A program made the position numbers and the translations under genes. Below are positions 25,076 to 34,654 of a stretch of 43,158 bases of DNA, in pieces. This stretch comes from Nitrososphaerota archaeon (GTDB lineage Archaea > Thermoproteota > Nitrososphaeria > Nitrososphaerales > JACPRH01): assembly GCA_016190055.1 (NCBI GenBank), contig JACPRH010000045.1, forward strand, positions 1 through 43,158. Direction: 5' to 3'. Below the pieces are notes generated by a model, which saw nothing but the letters and a program-made list of their open reading frames with translations, had not been told where the DNA came from and did not search any database. Every line of letters starts with the position of its first letter. The stretch's first letter is position 1.

Positions 25076-25286
25076 CAAACCACCCAAGCCTACCTGTCCC
25101 GCTCTGCAAAAACTCAATCAATCCAGTACAGCAAACAGTAACCAATCTAACACTACATGCAATTCTAACATACTTTCAAGTCAAAAACTTCGGGGATAAT
25201 CTTGCAAGCAGGATCAACGCTAACAATAAGCACTGCGAAGCCAGAGATCTGATCCAAGCAGATCGCTTAGAACCGTAATTGTATTC
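25076..25286 (-). ncRNA. Candidate structured RNA, family 1, copy b
   Basis: The minus strand reads AATACAATTACGGTTCTAAG, then the shared GCGATCTGCTTGGAT, GATCCTGCTTGCAAG, GATTATCCCCGAAG and GTTAGAATTGC, and ends near GGTGGTTTG (25084-25076). The AAGC/GCTT inner stem of hairpin I is kept, but the outer stem has one mismatch. Hairpin II pairs CTTCGCA with TGCAAG through a bulged C. A TATA-like TCTAAATACT (25312-25303) is 22 bases before the 5' end. It points towards the methyltransferase fragment. Confidence 0.6.
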
Positions 25287-25312
25287 TTATGCCTATTTCA
25301 TTAGTATTTAGA

Positions 25313-25616
25313 TCCTCCACCCTAGGTCGGCAGCAGGCGTGCGTGCATCTCGAAGCATTGCAAATCTGTCTAGCAAAGCAGAGCAGCGTAAGGCTGCTTG
25401 TATTGCAACTTGTTTCTAAATCCAAATATTCATAGCGCACATAAGACTTGAAGATAGAGCTGCATGTGAGGGTGTGCATCTACCATGAAGTAGGACACCA
25501 TTGAACTAGCTCTATCAACTTCTAACTTGTTCTTTCCGTATCAGATGTTCTATGATAATGTGAAGCATAATAGATATTAGACCCGCATTTTTCATTGATT
25601 AACGTGTGATATAACC
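25313..25616. other. Intergenic stretch with a small hairpin, no gene seen
   Basis: I see no coding region. AGCAGC (25382-25387) and GCTGCT (25393-25398) form a perfect 6-bp stem with a 5-base loop, and TTGCAA occurs on both sides, so a short structured RNA is possible. The last 60 bases probably hold the promoter of the gene at 25617. Confidence 0.35.
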
Positions 25617-25925
25617 GTGGGCGAACCTACACGTGAAACAGTCTTAGAAGCGCTGAAAGGCTGCTACGACCCCGAGATCCCAGTAAACATCGTGGACCTC
25701 GGATTAATCTACAATCTAAACATCAAAGACGGTGATGTTTCTGTGAAGATGGCGTTAACTGCTCCCGGCTGCCCAATGGGACTCTACATCGTTGAGCAGG
25801 TGAAGCAGACTGTGATGAAGCTTAAGGACATCCGGCACGTTGACGTAGAAATAGTTGACACGCCACCTTGGACACCGGATCGAATGACCGACGAAGGCCG
25901 AAAAGCCCTAGGCTTCTACAGTTAA
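25617..25925 (+). CDS. MIP18/DUF59 family Fe-S cluster assembly protein (SufT-like)
   Basis: This 102-residue protein is a single DUF59 domain. It has CYDPEIPVNIVDLGLIYNL, the conserved cysteine in LTAPGCPMG, and the ending VDTPPWTPDRMTDEGRKALGF. Proteins of this family help deliver iron-sulfur clusters to target enzymes, and occur with SUF or ApbC-type carriers. None lies next to it here. The start is GTG at 25617. Nearby Fe-S clients in the window are the glutamate synthase and the small ferredoxin. Confidence 0.92.
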   Translation: MGEPTRETVLEALKGCYDPEIPVNIVDLGLIYNLNIKDGDVSVKMALTAPGCPMGLYIVEQVKQTVMKLKDIRHVDVEIVDTPPWTPDRMTDEGRKALGFYS

Positions 25926-26016
25926 CTCCCTAACCGACTTGCTAGACGTCTGTAAGCGGAAACACGACTGATGTTAACTACATTCTCAGTTTGAGGATAG
26001 GTGGCGTTGCAGAGAG

Positions 26017-27234
26017 ATGAGTGAAGCCGCAAGCGTGCAGTCTAAAATTCGGCTTCTTCCTATGTTTGTAGCATTAGTCTTTATGCTGCTGGGTCTCGTC
26101 GTCGGAGTTCTGCGGCTGATGTTAGTTAACGGTGTTGTCATCCGTTTTCCTCCGCTTGAACGGTTTTATGTGCTGCACTCAGAACTTATTGTCTTCGGCT
26201 TCCTCGGCATCCTCATAATGTTTGAACGAGTAATCGGGGTGGAGATTCTACCGAAAGATCGTAGACCTATCACTGTTAAACCGATGATACCAATTTTTGC
26301 CGCCGGTTTTCTTCTCTACCTCGCCGGAAGCGTTTTGCAGAGCGATGCGGTGGTGGTGTTAGGCGGTGTTTTGATGGCTGTAGGATCCCTGCTCTTCGCA
26401 TATGTTGTTTGGTGGCTGTTCTTCCGCGGAGATCACCTCGCGATGTACTTCATGCTTCTAGGAGTCGCCGCCCTCACCATCGCAAGCCTCGTTTCCACAC
26501 ACATCGTAACTTGGGATCAATACGGTTTCGCGCTGCTTCTTCTAAGTTACCCTATGCTGTTTATTATCGGTGAACGGGTGGAGCTGACAAGGTTCGGCTC
26601 AGGCAGATCGGGGCGCCGCAACTTCAAAACCGCGCTTGTAGTCGCCTCCACCGGCTTAATACTCCTAATCATAGACACCGTTCTGTTCCCCAGTATTCTG
26701 CTGCTGGGCGGCGCCGCTATATGCTATCTCGCAGTGATAGGCATCACCTACCGAGTCGAATCTATGAGTCTACGCCGCCTATCAACAATTCGCTATCCGA
26801 TCAACAGATACGTAACAATTCACACGACAACCGCATATTACTGGATAACCGTGGGACTGGCTCTGCTGCTTCTCAGGCTCGTCTGGACAAGCAACCCGTT
26901 TCTCTACGACGCCTTCATTCACTCAATCGGAGTCGGGTATGTAGGCACAATGATACTGGCGCACGGCCCCATAATTCTCCCAGCTATTCTGAAAAGACCA
27001 ATGATCAACAAAACACTGAGCCTAATTCCACTCCTACTCCTCACATTAGGCAACCTCATCAGAGTGGCCGGTGATCTGGTGAAACCGTTCTACTTCGACC
27101 TCGCCGCAGTAATCGGCTACTCCGGACTGCTGATACTGGTCGCGGTGCTAGCGTTCTTCATAATGATGATGCATGCGATGCGATCAACATCTTCTTCCCC
27201 TTCCTCTTCCTCTTCTTCTCCGCAACAGAATTGA
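26017..27234 (+). CDS. Polytopic membrane protein, NnrS-like
   Basis: This 405-residue protein has about 11-12 hydrophobic segments. Histidines sit inside or at the ends of several: FYVLHSELIVFGFLG, STHIVTW, IHTTTAYYW and FIHSIGVGYVGTMILAHGP. That pattern resembles NnrS and haem-copper-oxidase-like membrane proteins, where histidines bind haem or copper, so a metal-binding role linked to nitric oxide or respiration is possible but not shown. The tail is almost all serine and proline. It converges with the phosphorylase gene. Confidence 0.6.
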   Translation: MSEAASVQSKIRLLPMFVALVFMLLGLVVGVLRLMLVNGVVIRFPPLERFYVLHSELIVFGFLGILIMFERVIGVEILPKDRRPITVKPMIPIFAAGFLLYLAGSVLQSDAVVVLGGVLMAVGSLLFAYVVWWLFFRGDHLAMYFMLLGVAALTIASLVSTHIVTWDQYGFALLLLSYPMLFIIGERVELTRFGSGRSGRRNFKTALVVASTGLILLIIDTVLFPSILLLGGAAICYLAVIGITYRVESMSLRRLSTIRYPINRYVTIHTTTAYYWITVGLALLLLRLVWTSNPFLYDAFIHSIGVGYVGTMILAHGPIILPAILKRPMINKTLSLIPLLLLTLGNLIRVAGDLVKPFYFDLAAVIGYSGLLILVAVLAFFIMMMHAMRSTSSSPSSSSSSPQQN

Positions 27235-27289
27235 GGAGAAACGGTGATCTTAATGGATAGTTTTGAGCCACTTTTCAGGCGCGGGTAGT

Positions 27290-28840
27290 TCACATTGCTT
27301 GGTGGCGTGTTTTGACGATGTCTGGATAGTATTCTCTCAGGGTTCTCTGCATGTCTACTCTTAGGGTGAAGGTGGTTACAGCGTTTAACGCGACCTTGTA
27401 GTACTTCTCAGGATCGTTCCTGTACATTGAGATGATGTTCACCAACTGCTTCTTGAAGTCGGTATAGTCGTAGGCGTTGATGTCGTCTGCTGTTTTACCG
27501 CCCAATTCGACTAAGCCTTTGAGTTTTCTTCCGAAGAACCAGCTGTTCACGCCGTCAACTATGAGTTCGACTGCTCCACCGTCATGCGATGATAATATGG
27601 GTACGCCGTTTACTCCAGACTTCATGTAGCTTGTTCCGCAGGCCTCCCATCCTGAGAACGGTGTGAACAGTAGGAGATCTGACGCTGTGAGCACCTGCTT
27701 TGCTGCGGTGACGTCGTAGTTCGGTACGTACACTACGTTTTCGTGTTCTTGATGCATTCTCCGGAAGGACTTCATGTATTCTAGTCCGCTCATGTCCTGT
27801 GGGTGAACTTTTCCTCCGAGTACGAAGAAAACTTGGTCGCTCGGTATCTCGTTGATAGCTTTCAGGACGAATTCAGGTCGTTTGTACGGCACTATCCGCC
27901 TGCTCCATGTGACGATGGGTCTGTCGCCGATGTCTACATCCTTGTACTGCTTGAGGAATTTGATGAACCTCTTTCTATTCGCCTCCTTCACGTTTGCGAG
28001 TAGATCTGTGGTGAGGTTTCCTTTCTCAAACCCAGCTTTAAGATCCGGATTCATCCATCGGTCAATCTCGATACCGTTGGTAATGTAGCGGAGCTTATCC
28101 ATGTGGTGTGGAATAACGTTGGACATGACATCGAAGTGCTTCGCTGAGACCGTGAATGCTTCTCGTGCTGTAGATAGTCCGATTTCAGTTAAAGAAACCT
28201 CGTGGCTGATGAACTTGTACCCAAACTCTCTTTCAAAATATGATCGAGGGAAGGACGGGTGACCCCAGGAGCCGGCTGTATGAACAACAACACGATACTT
28301 ACCCGGTATCTTAAGCTCAAGTGGAAGCATACAGGCGTAGGCTTCCTGCAGATCAAGGTAATCAATCTGAGCTACCCCTACGTAATTCTTGATGTATTCT
28401 GCCGTTGCCTTTGCGAGGAAGGCGTAGGTTAGGAACTTGTCCTCCTCGTTCTCCCAGAGGTAGACGCGGTTCAACAGTTTAACCGCCCACTGAGGCTCTG
28501 TGATTCTGAAGAAGACAGCCTCAGCGCCGCCTACCTTGTATTTGTGTACCTCCGCCTTCACCTCTTCGCCCCTCAGCCGAATCGTCAATGTTTCCTGTTC
28601 TCGACTTAGCTTCTTCAGGAATTCAGGTGGCTGAGTCTGAGGCTTAGCTCTCGGATTTCCTCTCTCGTCGAACTCGTAATCTACGTATCCTTCACGGTAA
28701 AAAAGTGTAAATGTCTTGTATGGTATCCCGAGCTTAGCTGCGCAGTAGAACTTGTCGCCTTCAAGAACACCTAGTCCACCAGCGTAAGTGTATCCTTCGT
28801 CAAGCGCAAGCTCAGGTGTAACGCTGATTATCATCTTCAA
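27290..28840 (-). CDS. Short alpha-glucan phosphorylase (GT35-like)
   Basis: This 516-residue protein keeps hallmarks of glycogen phosphorylase: the N-terminal YAGGLGVLEGDKFYCAAKLG, ITNGIEIDRW, and the pyridoxal-phosphate-site motif EACGTSYMKSGVNGVP with its lysine. It releases glucose 1-phosphate from glycogen ends using phosphate. It is much shorter than the 800-residue bacterial and eukaryal enzymes, with the N-terminal regulatory part missing, like compact crenarchaeal phosphorylases. A glycogen-synthase-like role (GT5) is less likely because of that lysine motif. It is a single transcript at the edge of the glycogen island. Confidence 0.85.
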   Translation of the reverse strand: MKMIISVTPELALDEGYTYAGGLGVLEGDKFYCAAKLGIPYKTFTLFYREGYVDYEFDERGNPRAKPQTQPPEFLKKLSREQETLTIRLRGEEVKAEVHKYKVGGAEAVFFRITEPQWAVKLLNRVYLWENEEDKFLTYAFLAKATAEYIKNYVGVAQIDYLDLQEAYACMLPLELKIPGKYRVVVHTAGSWGHPSFPRSYFEREFGYKFISHEVSLTEIGLSTAREAFTVSAKHFDVMSNVIPHHMDKLRYITNGIEIDRWMNPDLKAGFEKGNLTTDLLANVKEANRKRFIKFLKQYKDVDIGDRPIVTWSRRIVPYKRPEFVLKAINEIPSDQVFFVLGGKVHPQDMSGLEYMKSFRRMHQEHENVVYVPNYDVTAAKQVLTASDLLLFTPFSGWEACGTSYMKSGVNGVPILSSHDGGAVELIVDGVNSWFFGRKLKGLVELGGKTADDINAYDYTDFKKQLVNIISMYRNDPEKYYKVALNAVTTFTLRVDMQRTLREYYPDIVKTRHQAM

Positions 28841-28934
28841 GGCCAGAAGATTATCTGTATATGAGGATTCAGAATACTCTTAATGAGAAGCTTAAGCACA
28901 ATAAATATATTGTTAGCCTCGCAAAATATTAGCG

Positions 28935-29366
28935 ATGTCGCAATCGGATGACGAAGCGCCGGTAAAGAAAAGAAACCTGAAAACTATCGTTATAGTAATT
29001 GCTGTTATAGCTATGATAGGTTTGGGTGCAGTCTACTCGTTCCAGTCTAAGAACACGATTCAATCAAGTTCCCAAGGCCTCCACGCCAAGTTGAGCGAGG
29101 TCAGTCTTGTAGGCTCAAGACTTTCCGCCAGCATCAATAACGACGGCGCAACAAAACTGGATGTTAGCTCCGTCCAGATAAGCTTGGTATCGCTCACATG
29201 CATGAACCTTCCGAAGAGCATTGCGCCAGAAGGCTCTGCAACATTGTCTTGCACTGCAAGTGGGGCAAAAACTTCATCACGCTACTTGGTTCTTGTCATA
29301 GTGAAGGATACCGCCAGCAACTCAACCTACACAGCATCCACCTACATAGTCGCTGCACCCGGCTAG
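28935..29366 (+). CDS. Single-pass secreted or membrane protein of unknown function
   Basis: Not recognised. This 143-residue protein has a charged N-terminus (SDDEAPVKKRNLK), one transmembrane helix (about residues 17-35) and an outer Ser/Thr-rich beta domain with two cysteines (LTCMNL and LSCTAS) that could form a disulphide. Such layouts occur in archaeal pilin-like or surface proteins. It diverges from the phosphorylase gene; a TATA-like AATAAATATATTG lies about 25 bases before the ATG, suggesting a leaderless transcript. Confidence 0.6.
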   Translation: MSQSDDEAPVKKRNLKTIVIVIAVIAMIGLGAVYSFQSKNTIQSSSQGLHAKLSEVSLVGSRLSASINNDGATKLDVSSVQISLVSLTCMNLPKSIAPEGSATLSCTASGAKTSSRYLVLVIVKDTASNSTYTASTYIVAAPG

Positions 29367-29438
29367 TCATTCACTCAAATCTAACATGCGCTAGGTATTC
29401 ACGAGATAATTCGCATAGCTTCTATTTTGTACCTTTCT

Positions 29439-29681
29439 TTAGGAGTATATTGATGACGCGGCGACTACTCCGCGTGGCGTAAGATATATCCAGGACTCGT
29501 TGTCCTTACTCCTCTCTACTTTTATGTATCCTTCCTCGATTAGGCTGTCAATCTTGGTGTTTAGCTCCTTCTCTTCCAGCTTGGATCGCTCAGCTAGGTT
29601 CTTCTTCTCGATAGCTGATTTTCTGCTCTGCGCCCCAACCATCAAGAGCGATAGCAGGATTTGCTTCACAGATTCGCTCAC
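29439..29681 (-). CDS. Small winged-helix-like protein
   Basis: This 80-residue protein has the outline of a winged helix-turn-helix: three helices, then a beta hairpin (IEEGYIKVERSKDNESWIYL) and a short tail. Its GTG start overlaps the stop of the glycosyltransferase gene by 4 bases, so it is translated from the same transcript. It may be a transcription regulator of the glycogen genes, but the position is the only evidence for that. Confidence 0.65.
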   Translation of the reverse strand: MSESVKQILLSLLMVGAQSRKSAIEKKNLAERSKLEEKELNTKIDSLIEEGYIKVERSKDNESWIYLTPRGVVAASSIYS

Positions 29682-30856
29682 TCAAACTTCACATCCTCAA
29701 TGACTCCTTGGTAGGTGGTCAATGTCTTGCGAGATATTGCGTCCCAGCTGAACTGTTTCACCCTCTCCTTAGCGTTAGACGCCAGCCTCTCCCGCAGCGA
29801 GTCATCAGAGAGCGCCTTAATAACAACCTGCGATATATCGTTAACATCGTTCTGGTTGACGTAGAGACCGTCAACTCCCTGCTCTACAATCTCGGAGAGC
29901 CCCTCAATGCCTGACACAACCACTGGAACACCTGAAGCCATTCCCTCTAACGCTACCATTCCGAAGGGCTCGAATCTAGACGGTATCACCATTAAATCGG
30001 CTGCCTTCATATTGGCGAGGAGCTCGGTGTCGTTAACGAAGCCGGTGAAGATTACTTTGTCACGGATACCTAGTGTATGAGTCAGGTTTTCTAGCTCCAA
30101 CCTCATGTATCCGTCCCCGATTATCATCAGTCTGCTGTTAGGTTTCTCCTTCAAAACTGTCGGGAAGGCTTTGATTAGGTTGTCGAACCCTTTCTGCCAA
30201 GTAAGTCTTCCTACGGTTGTTACGAGCTTCTCGTCAACCCCGACGCCCCATCTTTTTCTTACATCACCTTTGTCTATGCTTTGATCAAACTTTGACAGGT
30301 CTATCGCGTTGTAGATTGTTCGAACCTTGTTGGACGGCAGGTTGAAGGTTGGGACGACGTGGCTCTTCATGAATTTGCTTACGGTGATAACGTAGGTGGA
30401 CTCGAATGCTCCCCACCACTCAAGGCTGTGCACCATCACCGACTCAGGTGCGGTTGAGCCGGATGAACGCATCCTCTCCGTGCTGTGAAAAGTCATCACC
30501 ATAGGTGTTCTCAGCAGATGCTTTGACGCGATGCCCGCTGGGACGGTGAGCCAATCATGGCTGTGAATAATATCAGGTTTTCCGAATTTGCGGCTAATAT
30601 CCCCTATCTTCCTTTCAAAGGCGTTGTTGAAGAGCAGTACCCAAGTGTGAAAGGTAGGTGAAGGAACCTCAACAGGCACTCTGTGTATATGGTATCCGTC
30701 AAGATATTCGTAAGGCGCAGTGTTCGGGAAGTCCAGTGTTATAACGTGAACCTCGTTTCCAACTTTGGCGAGCGCTTGGCTTAACCCTTCCACATGTCTG
30801 GAGATTCCGCCGATTATCCGTGGAGGAAACTCCCAGCTCAACATGAATATTCTCAT
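29678..30856 (-). CDS. Glycogen synthase-like glycosyltransferase (GT4)
   Basis: This 392-residue GT-B enzyme begins MRIFMLSWEFPPRIIGGISRH, a glycogen/starch-synthase-type nucleotide-sugar start. It contains HSHDWLTVPAG, GRLTWQKGFDNLIKA and the donor-binding motif IPSRFEPFGMVALEGMASG (E-x7-E). It likely extends alpha-1,4-glucan using the nucleotide-glucose made by the upstream gene, whose stop lies about 20 bases before this start. The order pyrophosphorylase, synthase, winged helix forms one minus-strand operon diverging from the branching-enzyme operon. Confidence 0.85.
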   Translation of the reverse strand: MRIFMLSWEFPPRIIGGISRHVEGLSQALAKVGNEVHVITLDFPNTAPYEYLDGYHIHRVPVEVPSPTFHTWVLLFNNAFERKIGDISRKFGKPDIIHSHDWLTVPAGIASKHLLRTPMVMTFHSTERMRSSGSTAPESVMVHSLEWWGAFESTYVITVSKFMKSHVVPTFNLPSNKVRTIYNAIDLSKFDQSIDKGDVRKRWGVGVDEKLVTTVGRLTWQKGFDNLIKAFPTVLKEKPNSRLMIIGDGYMRLELENLTHTLGIRDKVIFTGFVNDTELLANMKAADLMVIPSRFEPFGMVALEGMASGVPVVVSGIEGLSEIVEQGVDGLYVNQNDVNDISQVVIKALSDDSLRERLASNAKERVKQFSWDAISRKTLTTYQGVIEDVKFE

Positions 30857-30876
30857 CGAGCAGCACCCGCCGTATA

Positions 30877-32358
30877 TTACGGGGAGGTGGTTGCGGTAAT
30901 CTTTAACCTTTGGTTGTCAAACTCGGTTGAATAGTTCAGCCACTCCTTAATCGTTCCCTGAAGTTCTCTCCTGAGCCTTCGACCTCTAAGACCCTGCTTT
31001 CTCAAATCACTGATCTGTCGAGCTAGGAGATTAGCTTGGAAGGTTTCTCTGACCCAGCGTTCAAAGTCCCGCCTGTAAAGATGATACTCGATCGACTTCA
31101 CTTCAACCCTGTTGAGAAGACCAGCTAACTCCTCAATGGTGTTAGCTGTGAACCCAGTGTACTGGCCCACGCCTGAATGAAGGAGAAACGGTCGATCAGT
31201 CGGCAGCGCTAATGTTCCTTCGACTAACGTGTTGTCATGCACTGTGATGCTTGGCCATACTCTGCCTCCGTTCTTAACCTGCACCAATCTTTCAAGCCGG
31301 CTTCCCGGGCCAATTATTGATCCGTCGATTATAGTTTGATGCGAGATTGTTGCTCGTTCCCCTATAACGCTCTTACGTATCTGGCAGTTAGACCCAAGTT
31401 TTACCCGTTCAAAGATAGCTGAGTTCTCGATCACTGTGTTCGAACCGATCTTCGAGCCGGCCTTAATGACCGCGTAAGGTCCAATCTGCGAACCCTTTCC
31501 AACCGAAACCCTGTCCTCTATCAGCACCGGACCGTCCAAGATAACAGAGTCATCAATTATAACTTTTTGACCTATCAATACCGCCTCACTGTTCTTCTGA
31601 CCTTCTTTGAGATGGGTTTCAAGGACCTTTCGGGTTCCCTCAAGATATCCATTAAGGCTCCCTATGTCCACCCAGAAGCCTTCACCGACAAATCCGAAGA
31701 GCCTCTTGCCTTCATTAACGAGATGTGGGAAAACATCTTTAGCGAAGTCGCACTCAATCGGTGTGGTAAAGTCGAGAACCTCAGGCTCTAAAATGTAGAT
31801 TCCGGTGCTGACTAGGTTGCTCTTCTCCTGTCCTCTAGGAGGCTTTTCCTGAAACGCGGTTATTCTCATGTCCGATCCAAGGATGACTGTACCGTAAAGC
31901 CATGGATCAGGCACCTGCTTCAGTATGATGGTTGCATCGGCCTGAGTCTGCCGGTGAAATTCAAGTGCCCTGCGAAGATCAATGGTTGTGAACGCGTCGC
32001 CCTGTGTTACGATGAAGGTTCCGTCGAGAAGGTGGCTGGCGAGCTTCACGCTTCCCGCGGTTCCCAAGTAAATTCCTTCAGGTTCAATCGCGTAATCAAC
32101 CTTTACACCCAGCTTGGTGCCGCGGCCAATGTACCGCATAACCTGCTCCTTCTCATAGTTTACTGTTACGATAAAGTCAGTGAACCCGGACTTTGCTGTC
32201 TCGCTGATTATGTGCTCGATGACCGGTTTGGAGCCTAACGGCATCATTGCTTTTGGGCGTGTCAGCGTCAATGGTCGTAGCCTAGTTCCTTCACCGCCTG
32301 CCAGGATAACGACTTTGCAGTCGTCTCCTTGTCTTTTCCTGCTAGACGGGGGACTCAT
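30877..32358 (-). CDS. Nucleotide-sugar pyrophosphorylase with left-handed beta-helix
   Basis: The 493-residue protein has an N-terminal nucleotidyltransferase domain (VILAGGEGTRLRPLT, RPKAMMPLGSKPVIEHI, VTQGDAFTTID, EKPPRGQEKSNLVSTGIYI). A left-handed beta-helix of hexapeptide repeats follows, from about residue 260 (IGQKVIIDDSVILDGPVLIE). It probably activates glucose 1-phosphate for glycogen synthesis, although whether it uses ATP, UTP or GTP cannot be told. The C-terminal 100 residues are helical and unfamiliar. It starts with ATG, divergent from the branching enzyme. Confidence 0.85.
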   Translation of the reverse strand: MSPPSSRKRQGDDCKVVILAGGEGTRLRPLTLTRPKAMMPLGSKPVIEHIISETAKSGFTDFIVTVNYEKEQVMRYIGRGTKLGVKVDYAIEPEGIYLGTAGSVKLASHLLDGTFIVTQGDAFTTIDLRRALEFHRQTQADATIILKQVPDPWLYGTVILGSDMRITAFQEKPPRGQEKSNLVSTGIYILEPEVLDFTTPIECDFAKDVFPHLVNEGKRLFGFVGEGFWVDIGSLNGYLEGTRKVLETHLKEGQKNSEAVLIGQKVIIDDSVILDGPVLIEDRVSVGKGSQIGPYAVIKAGSKIGSNTVIENSAIFERVKLGSNCQIRKSVIGERATISHQTIIDGSIIGPGSRLERLVQVKNGGRVWPSITVHDNTLVEGTLALPTDRPFLLHSGVGQYTGFTANTIEELAGLLNRVEVKSIEYHLYRRDFERWVRETFQANLLARQISDLRKQGLRGRRLRRELQGTIKEWLNYSTEFDNQRLKITATTSP

Positions 32359-32502
32359 GAATATCTGTACTCAAAATTAATTATCTGTACCACGATTAAT
32401 TAGTCTTTTTGTTTTTTGGATTCGTCAAATACCGCAGGTGAACGCTGCTGCGAAGGCGGTCTCTGTCTACAGAACAATTCCTCAGCATTGACGTCCACCA
32501 TC

Positions 32503-32512
32503 CTTTTAAAAG
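32503..32512 (+). promoter_or_regulatory. TATA-like box of the glgB operon
   Basis: CTTTTAAAAG is a palindromic TATA-like box in the 215-base divergent region. A transcript would start near 32535, about 40 bases before the branching-enzyme start. Confidence 0.45.
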
Positions 32513-32573
32513 CCGTCTGATTACAATACTTCAAACCAGAAGAAGTTTCATTAAGCCGGTAGAGATTGATTAG

Positions 32574-34535
32574 GTGCTTATTGTGAAAAGTCGAATTAAA
32601 ACTAAAGATGCAGCTAAAGGCGGTGTTATCGAGTATAGCCTCCTGAGTGACTACGATGTTTATCTCTTCAAACAGGGGCGGCACTACCGGATCTATGAGA
32701 AGCTTGGCTCTCATCCAACTCAGGTTGACGGGGTGGAAGGTACATACTTCGGGGTCTGGGCGCCTAACGCAGATAACGTATCGGTCATCGGTGACTTCAA
32801 CGGTTGGCAGCCGGGTTCACATACGCTGATCGCCCGGAGCGATGAGTCAGGGATATGGGAAGGCTTCATTCCTCAGGTGACTAACGGCAGTCTCTACAAG
32901 TATCATATCGCTTCGCGTTACAACGGTTATCAGGTGGATAAAGCGGATCCGTTTGCGTTTCGAATGGAGACTCCTCCTAAAACTGCTTCAGTAGTTTGGC
33001 AGCTTGACTTCAGGTGGAGTGATGATGACTGGATGAAAGCGCGGCGAAACCGTCAATTGCTCAAGTCCCCCATCTCTATTTACGAGGTTCACCTTGGTTC
33101 TTGGAGAAGAAACCCTGAGGAGGGTAACCGATGGTTAAGCTATCGGGAGACCGCAAAGCATCTCGGTGAATACTTGGGGAACCTCGGGTTTACCCACAGC
33201 GAGTTTATGCCGGTGATGGAGCATCCCTTCTACGGCTCTTGGGGGTACCAGATAACCGGTTACTTCGCTGCAACAAGTCGATACGGTTCACCGCAGGATC
33301 TCATGTTTCTGATTGAAGCGATGCATAAGAAGGGTATCGGTGTTTTCTTGGACTGGGTTCCCTCTCACTTTCCGACCGACGAGCATGGGTTAGTGTACTT
33401 CGATGGCACATATCTGTTCGAGTACGGGGATCCTCGTAAAAGACACAATCCAGACTGGAACAGCTACGTCTTCGACTACGGGAGACATGAGGTGAAGTCA
33501 TTCCTGATCAGCAACGCCCTCTTCTGGCTTGACAAGTATCATGCCGACGGGCTCAGGATGGACGGCGTAGCCTCAATGCTCTACCTTGACTATTCACGTA
33601 AATCTGGGCAGTGGGCTCCTAACCAGTTCGGGGGGCGTGAGAATCTCGAAGCCGTCGAGTTCATTCGCTCTCTGAACGAAGCGGTTTACAAGGCTTACCC
33701 GGATGTTCAGATGATTGCTGAGGAGTCAACCGCTTGGCCTATGGTTTCAAGACCAACTTTCGTGGGCGGTCTGGGCTTCGGGATGAAATGGAACATGGGA
33801 TGGATGCATGACACGCTTTACTACTTCACCCGAGAACCGGTACACCGAAAGTATCATCATGGCCAGCTGCTCTTCAGTCTACTGTACGCCTTCACTGAAA
33901 ACTTCATCCTCTCCCTTTCACACGACGAAACCGTTTACGGGAAAGGTTCGCTTCTCAGCAAGATGCCCGGAGACGACTGGCAGAAGTTCGCCAACCTACG
34001 CCTCCTCCTAGGATACATGTATGGTCACCCCGGTAAGAAGCTGTTATTCATGGGCGGAGAGTTTGGGCAGTGGGCTGAGTGGAACCATGATAAGAGCCTC
34101 GACTGGCATCTGCTGGAGTACACTCCTCACCAAGCGGTGCAGCGGTGGGTGCGCGATCTTAACCATCTATACGCGAAGGAGCCAGCGCTGCATGAGTTGG
34201 ATTTCGATCCTAAAGGCTTCGAGTGGATAGTGACTGAAGACTGGGAGGGCAGCGTTATCAGCTTCCTGCGTCGCGGAGACACAACTGACGATATACTCTT
34301 AGTCGCCTGCAACTTCACTCCCGTCTCAAGGGTTAACTATCGAATGGGGGTTCCGCGGGAAGGAGTCTGGACAGAAGTTCTGAACAGCGACGCGGAAAAG
34401 TACGGAGGAAGCGGCCAAGTTAATCCTAAACAAGTGAAGGCTGAAAAGATACCATCACACGGCCGCTTCTGCTCACTCTCAATCACTATTCCCCCACTAG
34501 GTGTAACCTTCCTGAAAAGCAAAGGTGACCAGTAA
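32574..34535 (+). CDS. glgB: 1,4-alpha-glucan (glycogen) branching enzyme, GH13
   Basis: This 653-residue enzyme cuts alpha-1,4 chains and rejoins them as alpha-1,6 branches. An N-terminal carbohydrate-binding domain (FGVWAPNADNVSVIGDFNGW) precedes the GH13 barrel. The nucleophile is Asp330 in GLRMDGVASM, the acid/base Glu383 in IAEES, and the third acidic residue lies in SLSHDETVYGKGSL. YEVHLGSWRR and the LSHDE loop are branching-enzyme hallmarks. The assumed start is GTG at 32574; a GTG three codons later is also possible. GH57 and amylomaltase genes follow on the same strand. Confidence 0.96.
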   Translation: MLIVKSRIKTKDAAKGGVIEYSLLSDYDVYLFKQGRHYRIYEKLGSHPTQVDGVEGTYFGVWAPNADNVSVIGDFNGWQPGSHTLIARSDESGIWEGFIPQVTNGSLYKYHIASRYNGYQVDKADPFAFRMETPPKTASVVWQLDFRWSDDDWMKARRNRQLLKSPISIYEVHLGSWRRNPEEGNRWLSYRETAKHLGEYLGNLGFTHSEFMPVMEHPFYGSWGYQITGYFAATSRYGSPQDLMFLIEAMHKKGIGVFLDWVPSHFPTDEHGLVYFDGTYLFEYGDPRKRHNPDWNSYVFDYGRHEVKSFLISNALFWLDKYHADGLRMDGVASMLYLDYSRKSGQWAPNQFGGRENLEAVEFIRSLNEAVYKAYPDVQMIAEESTAWPMVSRPTFVGGLGFGMKWNMGWMHDTLYYFTREPVHRKYHHGQLLFSLLYAFTENFILSLSHDETVYGKGSLLSKMPGDDWQKFANLRLLLGYMYGHPGKKLLFMGGEFGQWAEWNHDKSLDWHLLEYTPHQAVQRWVRDLNHLYAKEPALHELDFDPKGFEWIVTEDWEGSVISFLRRGDTTDDILLVACNFTPVSRVNYRMGVPREGVWTEVLNSDAEKYGGSGQVNPKQVKAEKIPSHGRFCSLSITIPPLGVTFLKSKGDQ

Positions 34536-34654
34536 CTATGCAGATAATCAACCTAAGTCATCTCCCAAATCGAGGATCGATGAGCAAATAGATGGATGGA
34601 CGGATGAGTAGATGGGCTGGCAGTAGGTAAACAGCTAAGCAGGTAAAAAAAGCA

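Noticed and set aside
25267-25479. 70-codon minus-strand frame
   Set aside because: It runs through the promoter and 5' end of RNA family 1 copy b and shows no protein-like pattern.
34592-34614. GATGG-like tandem repeats between glgB and the GH57 gene
   Set aside because: Too short and irregular to be more than simple-sequence drift.
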